Shown one piece after another: positions 40,309 through 46,980 of a stretch of 63,150 nt of DNA. The DNA comes from JBAYNW01 sp041678605. Lineage in GTDB: Bacteria > Cyanobacteriota > Vampirovibrionia > Gastranaerophilales > Gastranaerophilaceae. Position 1 is the first letter of the stretch. Each line of letters starts with the position of its first letter. The stretch is from the NCBI GenBank assembly GCA_041678605.1, contig JBAYNW010000010.1:1-63150 (forward strand), given 5' to 3'. A model generated the notes under the pieces. The model was given only the letters and a program-made list of their open reading frames with translations. It was not told where the DNA came from and searched no databases. A program made the position numbers and the translations under genes.

Positions 40309-41359
40309 TTTCATCATTAAATTGAATAAAATTTGTGCTTGGGATGTATTCCGCTTCGCCAATGTTTATTTTATTTATAATGTTCGCCCTTTTCTTGCGG
40401 TAAAGCATATCAACAAAGGCTTCAAGCCTCGTGATAAAGCCGGCTTCCCCCGTATGTTCATCTATGGTTAAGTTTAAGAGCGGTTTGTTAAACTGTTTTG
40501 ATTTTCTGGTAATTCTCTCAACCATCAATGAGTCCGGACCGCAGCCAAACGCAGTAAGGGTAATTATCCCGTCAATTTTGTTCTCTTTCAGGTAATGTCC
40601 GGCACATCCGGTCATTTCATGTTCATTCGCCCAATAAGCTCTCTGAGAAAGGGTATTTATGCCCTCTTCCATTTGCTCCTTGGTCAACTGCAAAGCACTG
40701 TAAACCTTAACATCCATATCCTTTAGCTTATCAATTATTTTCATCGAAGTTCTTTCGTCATAAATATTGTAAGCGTGCGACGCAAGTGCAACGGAAATAG
40801 GATATTCCTTATCATTTTTCTCAATAAGAACTTTACCCTGAAGAGCGTAATTCATGGCCTGTTTATAATCCATTCCGGATTGAGCCATAATCTGAAAATT
40901 ATTATAAACTTTCCATCCGACTTTGGACGCTTTTTTAATCCGTTTTTCATCTGTAATCCCAAAATGGGAAACCGTTTCTTTCAAAAATTCGTAAAATCCC
41001 TGATTTTTTTCGGATTTGTCAAGCGTTGCCTCTATAATTTTGAAATCACGTTTGACAACATTCCTAATCAAATCAGGAAGCCCTCTGATTTTTGAGCAGT
41101 TGTAAATTTTTGGAGCAATCGATTGAAGTGAAGGAACAAAAATTGTTTCAACCCCTTTTTCTAAAAGGTTTAAAACATGGCCCACAAAAACCTTAACAGG
41201 CAGGCAGGTTTCCGTAACGACAAGAGCCGCACCGTTTGAGAGAGTTTTTTTTGTCGTTTTATCCGACAAAACTATTTCTATTCCCAAATCGGTAAAAAAC
41301 CCGAAAAAAAACGGGTAATTGCTATAAAAAGACATTGCTCTGGGGATTCCGATTTTCAT
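40289..41359 (-). CDS. 2-hydroxyacyl-CoA dehydratase/activase-related protein (DUF2229 type)
   Basis: 356 residues. Begins KIGIPRAMSFYSNYPFFFGF, with ALVVTETCLPVKVFVGHVLN, SIAPKIYNCSKIRGLP, and a second half with GCAGHYLKENKIDGIITLTA, FGCGPDSLMVERI and LNLTIDEHTGEAGFITRLEA. This corresponds to the DUF2229 plus HgdB-like portion found in large BadF/BcrAD activase fusions, present here as a separate protein without the ATPase domain. Conserved cysteines could hold an iron-sulfur cluster. Role in this genome unknown; stands alone. Confidence 0.8.
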   Translation of the reverse strand: MKIGIPRAMSFYSNYPFFFGFFTDLGIEIVLSDKTTKKTLSNGAALVVTETCLPVKVFVGHVLNLLEKGVETIFVPSLQSIAPKIYNCSKIRGLPDLIRNVVKRDFKIIEATLDKSEKNQGFYEFLKETVSHFGITDEKRIKKASKVGWKVYNNFQIMAQSGMDYKQAMNYALQGKVLIEKNDKEYPISVALASHAYNIYDERTSMKIIDKLKDMDVKVYSALQLTKEQMEEGINTLSQRAYWANEHEMTGCAGHYLKENKIDGIITLTAFGCGPDSLMVERITRKSKQFNKPLLNLTIDEHTGEAGFITRLEAFVDMLYRKKRANIINKINIGEAEYIPSTNFIQFNDEIKNQSL

Positions 41360-41436
41360 TGCTTAGTTCCTTTACTATCGATATAGTAACTCAAACATGT
41401 TTTTTTGCCAAGGGGGTGTTAAGCAAGAGCGGGAAA

Positions 41437-41513
41437 CGGGAAAAGGAAATTGGTAATTGAGAATTGGTAATTGAACCGTTCGACCTTTCACCTGTTCCCT
41501 AAACATTTCCCGT
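41437..41513. repeat. Tandem repeats running into the ricT 3' end
   Basis: GGGAAAC, GGTAATTG/AGAATTG, CCGTTCGA, CCTTTCAC and TTCCCGTT words; the last codons of ricT (SSTGNV) lie at the edge of the block. Confidence 0.7.
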
Positions 41514-42413
41514 TGAGCTGTTTTTGTCGTCTTCAAGCTGTTTAAGGTCTATTCCTTCTGTTTCTTCAGGATAAGTCACAACCGGAATGTCAAGTTCAAC
41601 GTTGGCTTCGGCATCAACCATTTCAATGTCGTTTTTCGGATAGTCTTTCATCTTACCGTCTTCAAGTTTAACCATGACGTTGGAATTCAAAAATTTCAGC
41701 GAAAAGACCTTCCCCAGGCCGTCGGGGGTCATAACAGTAGACCCGACAGGGGGCATACCTTTTGCGGCTTCAATGTAATTCGAATATTCATAATTTAAGC
41801 AGCAAAGCAACCTTCCGCAGGTTCCGGAAATTTTACCCGGAGCTATCGGCATCCCTTGATCCTTGGCTAATTTTATATTTATTGAGTCAAATTTTCTCAG
41901 AAAAGAACAGCAGCAAAACGGTCTTCCGCAAATGCCAGTTCCTTCCATAATTGAAGTTTCGTCTCTTACTCCTATGTGCCTCAGGTCAATTCTGACCCGT
42001 TTAAAAACTTGCGTCAAATCTTTTAAAAGTTCCCTGAAATCGACTCTTTCCGGTGCTGTATAATAAAAAGTTATCTTTTTTTTATCAAAAGTAATTCTGC
42101 ATTGTACCAAATTCATCGTCAACTTGTGCTTTTTTACCAATTCCTGACATTTGGTGAAGGATTCGACTTCTTCTTTTTTTATTTCGTCCAGCGTCTGTAA
42201 ATCTCTCTGAGATAAATTTCTTATAGCATGCAGGGCTTCAGGCTTAAATTTTTCCCACTGTTTAGAAATTTCAGAATTGACGGTGAAAATCTTCAACGCT
42301 TCTTCGCCCTTTTCAGTCCGAACCAAAACCATCTGGCCATGTTCAACAGTCAATGAATCCGGAACTTGCAGCGGATGGAATGTATTTTTAATTAATCTTA
42401 CAGCGTATTTCAT
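41499..42413 (-). CDS. ricT: PSP1-domain protein (RicT/YaaT-like)
   Basis: 304 residues. PSP1 domain with two cysteine motifs, CGRPFCCCSFL and CGRLLCCLNYEYS, and RIDLRHIGVRDETSIMEGTG between. In Bacillus RicT works with RicA/RicF as an iron-sulfur complex that affects RNase Y and RNA decay; in Cyanobacteria and relatives the role is less clear. Starts MKYAVRLIKN at 42413, 12 bp after gpsA. The C-terminal ~45 residues are acidic. Confidence 0.88.
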   Translation of the reverse strand: MKYAVRLIKNTFHPLQVPDSLTVEHGQMVLVRTEKGEEALKIFTVNSEISKQWEKFKPEALHAIRNLSQRDLQTLDEIKKEEVESFTKCQELVKKHKLTMNLVQCRITFDKKKITFYYTAPERVDFRELLKDLTQVFKRVRIDLRHIGVRDETSIMEGTGICGRPFCCCSFLRKFDSINIKLAKDQGMPIAPGKISGTCGRLLCCLNYEYSNYIEAAKGMPPVGSTVMTPDGLGKVFSLKFLNSNVMVKLEDGKMKDYPKNDIEMVDAEANVELDIPVVTYPEETEGIDLKQLEDDKNSSTGNV

Positions 42414-42425
42414 TAACTTATTATA

Positions 42426-43427
42426 CTACAAATAACTTTCTTCTTCTTTTAGTTTCCTGTTCATCAGCTTGTCGAGGAGCTCTTTGGGCGTTACATCCGT
42501 GTAAACCGCCTCGTAAATTGCACTTGAAACGGGAACTTCAATTTTGAGTTTTTTGGCTAATTCACAGACCGCTTTTGAAGTCTGGACGCCTTCGGCGACA
42601 GAGCCTAACTCTTTTAAAATATCGTTGATTTTTTTGCCTTTGCCTAACATTGAACCCACCGTGTAATTCCTCGACATCGGGCTGGAGCAGGTTGCGATTA
42701 AATCGCCCATTCCAGAAAGTCCGTAAAGAGTAGAGGGATTCGCTCCCAATTTAGCACTCACCCGAACGATTTCCGCCATCCCCCGTGTCAATAAAGCACC
42801 CGTACAATTCTCACCCAAATTCATGGCATGAGCAAACCCTGAAGCGATTGCTATAACGTTTTTCAGGCTTCCGCCAAGTTCGACCCCGATTACGTCTTTG
42901 TTGGTGTATAACCTGAACTTACCCGCAACCGTGCAGGCCTGCTGAACTTTTTTTGCGGTTTCTATATTTTCTGACGCGACGGATGCAGCGGTCGGACACC
43001 CCATCAAAACTTCTTTTGCCAAAGTCGGGCCGGAAAGAACGGCAACGCTCTGGTCAGGTAAAACGTCCTTTATGACTTCGGACATCCTCATCAATGACGG
43101 CAATTCGATACCTTTTGAGGCGTTAACCAAAACTTGTTCATCCTTAATCCCCGCATTTTTTAAGGCCTCGCAAACGGGTCTTATTCCGGAGGTTGCTACC
43201 ACAAGCAAAATTATATCGGCATTTTTAATTGCCGCTGAAAGATTTGACGTTATCTCAACTTTATCGGAAAGTTGGATTTCCAGAGGTTTTGCACAGTGTT
43301 TGTTTTTAATTAAATCTTCGGATAAATCCTGTTCTCTGCCCCAAACGACAACTTCGTTGAAATTATCTGTTAATAGCCATGCCAGAGTCAATCCCCAACA
43401 TCCCGGCCCCAGTACCGTTAATTTCAT
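42426..43427 (-). CDS. gpsA: Glycerol-3-phosphate dehydrogenase [NAD(P)+]
   Basis: Makes sn-glycerol 3-phosphate for phospholipids. 333 residues. Dinucleotide site LGPGCWGLTLAWLL (a Cys-Trp variant of GxGxxG), VNASKGIE, LSGPTLAKEV, and the catalytic Lys region GVELGGSLKNVIAIASGF. Third in ribH-murQ-gpsA-ricT on the minus strand, with small gaps to both neighbours. Confidence 0.95.
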   Translation of the reverse strand: MKLTVLGPGCWGLTLAWLLTDNFNEVVVWGREQDLSEDLIKNKHCAKPLEIQLSDKVEITSNLSAAIKNADIILLVVATSGIRPVCEALKNAGIKDEQVLVNASKGIELPSLMRMSEVIKDVLPDQSVAVLSGPTLAKEVLMGCPTAASVASENIETAKKVQQACTVAGKFRLYTNKDVIGVELGGSLKNVIAIASGFAHAMNLGENCTGALLTRGMAEIVRVSAKLGANPSTLYGLSGMGDLIATCSSPMSRNYTVGSMLGKGKKINDILKELGSVAEGVQTSKAVCELAKKLKIEVPVSSAIYEAVYTDVTPKELLDKLMNRKLKEEESYL

Positions 43428-43458
43428 GTTTTTACCTCACCATTTAATTCTGTGTTGT

Positions 43459-44331
43459 TTATATTACTCTTCTTAACACTCCGCCGTGATTTTTTAATTC
43501 CAGTCTGGCTTTTGTGACATCCAATTTGAGTTTTAGTGCGACAATCGCAACTTTTATTTCCCAACTGCATTTCAAAAGCATGGCCAAAGCTTCTGCGTGT
43601 GTGACCTGTGCGATTTGAGCGACAATTTTTATTGCTCTGTCTTTAAGCTTTTCATTGCTCGCTTTCAAATCAATCATAAAATTTTCGTAGGTTTTGCCGA
43701 TTTTAATCATTGCACCTGTTGAAAGCATGTTCAAAATCATTTTTTGAGCCGTTCCTGCTTTTAATCTGCTTGAACCGGCAATAATTTCAGGACCGACTTC
43801 GACACAAATTAAGACGCCGGCATCTTCAGAGATTTTGCACTGAGAGTTGCAGGTTATTCCGATTGTTTTGGCTCCGGCTTCCTCGGCACGGGTTAAAACG
43901 CCCAGAAGATATTTAGGATTTCCGCTTGCGGAAATCACAACGGCCACGTCATCTTTTGTTAAAACACTTGCATCTTTTTTACCGGCTTCAAAATCGTCTT
44001 CCGCCCCTTCGACAGCTGTTTTAAAAGCGGCTTCGCCGCCCGCGATAATTCCCTGAACCATATCCGGTTCAACACTGAAAGTAGGAGGACATTCTGAAGC
44101 ATCCAAAACCCCGAGCCTGCCGGATGTGCCTGCTCCAAAGTAAAAGAGCTTTCCGCCCTTTAAAAATTGTTTTGCAATCAAGTCAACGGCTTTTGCAATG
44201 TTTTCCAACTCTTCTTCAACGGCAAGGGCAACTATTTTGTCCTCGTCGTTCATTTTTTTGACTAATTCAAGGGTTGGAATTATATCGATGTCTTTGGTGT
44301 TTTCATTTCTGTATTCAGTGATTATTTCCAA
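43459..44331 (-). CDS. murQ: N-acetylmuramic acid 6-phosphate etherase
   Basis: Cleaves the lactyl ether of MurNAc-6-P to GlcNAc-6-P in peptidoglycan recycling. 290 residues. SIS domain with FGAGTSGRLGVLDASECPPT near 64-83 and IIAGGEAAF; the catalytic Glu is in the DASEC block. C-terminal helices with the family-typical LELKNHGGVLRRVI-like end. Sits between ribH and gpsA. Confidence 0.95.
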   Translation of the reverse strand: MEIITEYRNENTKDIDIIPTLELVKKMNDEDKIVALAVEEELENIAKAVDLIAKQFLKGGKLFYFGAGTSGRLGVLDASECPPTFSVEPDMVQGIIAGGEAAFKTAVEGAEDDFEAGKKDASVLTKDDVAVVISASGNPKYLLGVLTRAEEAGAKTIGITCNSQCKISEDAGVLICVEVGPEIIAGSSRLKAGTAQKMILNMLSTGAMIKIGKTYENFMIDLKASNEKLKDRAIKIVAQIAQVTHAEALAMLLKCSWEIKVAIVALKLKLDVTKARLELKNHGGVLRRVI

Positions 44332-44346
44332 TTCTGATGTCCTTTA

Positions 44347-44811
44347 CTAAACCAATTTGACCAGATTTGCCATTTCGATTGCGGATTTGGCTGCGTCTGA
44401 ACCTTTGTTTCCCGCTTTTGTGCCGGCTCTTTCGATTGCCTGTTCAATATTTTCGGTTGTAAGCACTCCGAATATCACAGGAACACCTGTTTCAAGACTT
44501 ACGCTTGCGATTCCTTTTGATAATTCGGCACTAACGTAATCAAAATGAGCAGTTGAACCCTTAATAATCGCTCCGAGAGCAATTATAGCATCGTAAATGC
44601 CTGATTTAGCACATTTCTTAGCCAAAATTGGGATTTCAAACGCCCCCGGTGACCAAACCACCGTGATGTTATCTTCCTTAACCCCGTGTCTTGTCAATTC
44701 GTCGATTGCTCCCGACAAAAGTTTTGAACCGATAAATTCGTTAAATCTTGAAACAATAATGCAAAATTTTTCGCTTTTTACGGTTAATTTGCCTTCAATA
44801 GTTTTTATCAT
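44347..44811 (-). CDS. ribH: 6,7-dimethyl-8-ribityllumazine synthase
   Basis: Penultimate step of riboflavin synthesis. 154 residues. IVSRFNEFIGSKLL, WSPGAFEIPILAKK, the substrate loop GAIIKGSTAHFDYV with the catalytic His, and VPVIFGVLTTENIEQAIERA. No other rib genes are adjacent, and no FMN riboswitch was seen in the 50-bp upstream gap. Confidence 0.96.
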   Translation of the reverse strand: MIKTIEGKLTVKSEKFCIIVSRFNEFIGSKLLSGAIDELTRHGVKEDNITVVWSPGAFEIPILAKKCAKSGIYDAIIALGAIIKGSTAHFDYVSAELSKGIASVSLETGVPVIFGVLTTENIEQAIERAGTKAGNKGSDAAKSAIEMANLVKLV

Positions 44812-44861
44812 AATTTTTCTCCATTTATTTATATGTAAATACTACTACATACAAGATTTTT

Positions 44862-45575
44862 TTACAATAACGGAGAAAATACTTTGTAAAAAATATAAAG
44901 AGAGGATAAAATCAAAAGCACTCCGCTTAATTTCAGCAAGATTTCTGATATATATGCGAAATTCTTAAACCCTTTCAGACTGGAGGTGAAAACTCCGGCT
45001 ATTACCAAAATTAAGCCCTGTCCGAGAGAAAACATAAACAGCATTAAAACGGCAGACAGAATATTTGTCGACATTGACGCAAACGCCATTATGCCCGCCA
45101 AAATAGGCGTAGAACAAGGTGTTCCGGCAAGTGCAAAAACCGCACCGATTAAAATCGGGTACAAAACCATGTTTTTCCCCGAGCTTTGCGGAATTTGTTT
45201 GATAATAACCGGCATGTTGAAATCAAGCAATCCCATTATATTCAACCCCATAACCATCAACAAAGATGCTAATATCAAAATAAAGTACACGGGTGCGAAT
45301 GAAATAAAGACTTTGCCTGTTACGGCACAAATAACCCCGATTGTTGCAAAAACGAGAGAAGAACCGAAAACAAAAAACAGCATTTGCAGGAAGGTTTTAG
45401 CGGGGCTTCCTTTGGAATATCCGCCGACGTAACCGATAATTATCGGCAACATTGCCAGAGAGCAAGGCGATACCGATGCCAAAAGTCCTCCCAAAAAAGA
45501 GACTCCAAGCATAATCAGGCCGAAATGTCCGCTACCTGCCGCTCCTTGTGAAAACATTTCCAAATAATTGTTCAT
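44862..45575 (-). CDS. ccdA: Cytochrome c biogenesis protein CcdA/DsbD-like
   Basis: 237 residues with six predicted membrane spans. Cysteines in the first and fourth spans (ASVSPCSLAMLPIIIGYVGG and AGTPCSTPILAGIM) form the redox pair that carries electrons from cytoplasmic thioredoxin to the outside. Its start shares one base with the stop of the upstream thioredoxin-like gene (TAATG), showing coupling. Together they form a thiol-reduction module for extracytoplasmic proteins. Confidence 0.92.
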   Translation of the reverse strand: MNNYLEMFSQGAAGSGHFGLIMLGVSFLGGLLASVSPCSLAMLPIIIGYVGGYSKGSPAKTFLQMLFFVFGSSLVFATIGVICAVTGKVFISFAPVYFILILASLLMVMGLNIMGLLDFNMPVIIKQIPQSSGKNMVLYPILIGAVFALAGTPCSTPILAGIMAFASMSTNILSAVLMLFMFSLGQGLILVIAGVFTSSLKGFKNFAYISEILLKLSGVLLILSSLYIFYKVFSPLL

Positions 45576-45967
45576 TAATTAAGTTCTTTCATGTATTTTT
45601 CCAGTCTTTCACGCTCAAGGAAACCTTCGGTTTTGGAAACCTTTTTGCCCTTTGAGTTAATGAAAATAAGGGTCGGAACCAATGTTACATCGTACTTTTG
45701 GACTTGTTTTTTTGTATAATCGTCTTCGTTTTGAACCTGAACTTCAACTAACGTAATTTTGTCACTGTAAGCAGGATAAACTTCTTTCATGACCTTATCC
45801 AATTTTTTACAATCCAAACACATCAATGATGTAAATTTAATGATTTGCGGCTTGTTTGCATCGACTGTTTTGTTCGCAAAACTCGTTTCCGGCTTTGACA
45901 AAATCATGTAGGCCACAATAGGAACCACAAAAATAAGTGTAATAATTGAAAAGTTTTTAAATCTCAT
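45575..45967 (-). CDS. Membrane-anchored thioredoxin-like protein
   Basis: 130 residues: N-terminal membrane anchor (~8-25, IITLIFVVPIVAYMILS) and a thioredoxin fold with active site CLDC (SLMCLDCKKL near 54-57) and the cis-proline region VTLVPTLIFINSKG. Likely the periplasmic partner that receives electrons from CcdA. Directly coupled to ccdA downstream. Confidence 0.9.
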   Translation of the reverse strand: MRFKNFSIITLIFVVPIVAYMILSKPETSFANKTVDANKPQIIKFTSLMCLDCKKLDKVMKEVYPAYSDKITLVEVQVQNEDDYTKKQVQKYDVTLVPTLIFINSKGKKVSKTEGFLERERLEKYMKELN

Positions 45968-46079
45968 GCTTTTTCCCTCCTATATTAGTATAGGATACAA
46001 CAAACATCATTTCAAAATAACGCCGGTTGGGTATTGTTTCGCTCACCCGATTAGGCAGTTTGGAAGGAGGGGGGAGCGG

Positions 46080-46232
46080 GGGAGCGGTGGGAATGGGGAA
46101 TGGGGAATAGGGAATAGGGAATAGGGAATAGGGAATAGGGAATAGGGAAATGGGAAATTTTTTTGTTGCACTTAATCACTTAATCACTTCTTCAAAAGCC
46201 TTTCAACTTATCGACTTATCGACTTATCGACT
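46080..46232. repeat. 7- and 8-bp tandem repeats
   Basis: Six perfect GGGAATA heptamers (46103-46144) preceded by GGGAATG variants, then TTAATCAC octamers (46172-46190), an AAAAGCC word, and four CGACTTAT octamers (to 46232). The order of modules parallels that of the composite repeat at 11614-11866. Confidence 0.88.
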
Positions 46233-46250
46233 TAATTAAGCACAAAAAAA

Positions 46251-46267
46251 ACTCCCCGATGGGGAGT
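46251..46267 (-). terminator. Terminator, minus strand
   Basis: ACTCCCC-GAT-GGGGAGT hairpin followed on the minus strand by eight T. There is no minus-strand gene immediately upstream; the nearest is valS (ends 46981), so valS transcripts may run antisense to 46532-46978 to this point. Confidence 0.65.
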
Positions 46268-46290
46268 AAAATTTTGTTAGGAAGGGAATT

Positions 46291-46349
46291 GGGGGGTAAA
46301 TGTAAGGGGGTTGGGTAGGGTAGGGGGTTGGGAGGGGGTTGGTAGGGGG
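46291..46349 (+). other. G-run cluster, potential G-quadruplex
   Basis: Eight runs of three to six G within 59 bases, separated by 1-9 bases, in an otherwise AT-rich genome. Located 180 bp upstream of the 46532 gene. Confidence 0.7.
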
Positions 46350-46409
46350 TTGTGTTTATTTAATGTTAGCTCTCTTTTTATTTAATTTGTTTTGTCTTAC
46401 ATATATATA

Positions 46410-46444
46410 AAGTATATACGAAGTATAAAATTGCGTATATACTT
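46410..46444. promoter_or_regulatory. Inverted repeat upstream of the 46532 gene
   Basis: AAGTATATACG (46410-46420) and CGTATATACTT (46434-46444), perfect 11-bp arms with a 13-bp spacer; candidate operator or part of a promoter. Confidence 0.45.
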
Positions 46445-46531
46445 CAATTTGTTACAATTCTTTACAAGAAAACTAGCAAAAAATATTCTGCCCATGGTTT
46501 ATAGCATGTGTTAATAAAAAAGGAGAAAAAA

Positions 46532-46978
46532 ATGATTCCAAAAATTTCAAGTTTACAAACAAACCAAAACAAATCCCAAACATCGTTTGGGGTGGCTACT
46601 CACTATTCTTATTCAAAAATATTGGATAAGGAATTAGATCACACTCTGAACGTTGGTGATGAATTTAGACTAATCTCGGATTTTACCAAAAAGGTGTTAG
46701 CGGGAGAATTCAGTTTTAAAGAATCCAAGTTTGGTATTGCTATTTACAATAAAAATACAACGGCTAATGATGTCATTAGACAAAAGATTGTCCATTCTCC
46801 ATCTTATGATAGTGGTACCCCTAGAGACTTAATAACTATTTCAAATTATTCCGAAATACCGGAAGTGGATAAATTACAAGAACGCGTTGTTATTTTCAGA
46901 AGTAAAGTAGAAATGCCTGCTTTTGTTAAGGATGCATGCGATAAACTGGCAGACGCCCTGATTGCCTTAAAAGGTTAG
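46532..46978 (+). CDS. Small orphan protein with N-terminal TSFG motif
   Basis: 148 residues from ATG 46532 (AGGAG at 46521-46525). MIPKISSLQTNQNKSQTSFG leads into a mixed alpha/beta protein (TLNVGDEFRLISDFTKKVLA, FKESKFGIAIYNK, PRDLITISNYSEIPEVDKLQ). No signal peptide or membrane span; family not recognised. The Asn/Gln/Ser leader ending in SFG matches the pattern at the start of the 34346-35293 product. Convergent with valS with a two-base gap and no terminator between. Confidence 0.75.
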   Translation: MIPKISSLQTNQNKSQTSFGVATHYSYSKILDKELDHTLNVGDEFRLISDFTKKVLAGEFSFKESKFGIAIYNKNTTANDVIRQKIVHSPSYDSGTPRDLITISNYSEIPEVDKLQERVVIFRSKVEMPAFVKDACDKLADALIALKG

Positions 46979-46980
46979 CG

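Noticed and set aside
46080..46232. CRISPR-like array
   Set aside because: Repeats are 7-8 bp, directly tandem and without spacers; no cas genes are present.
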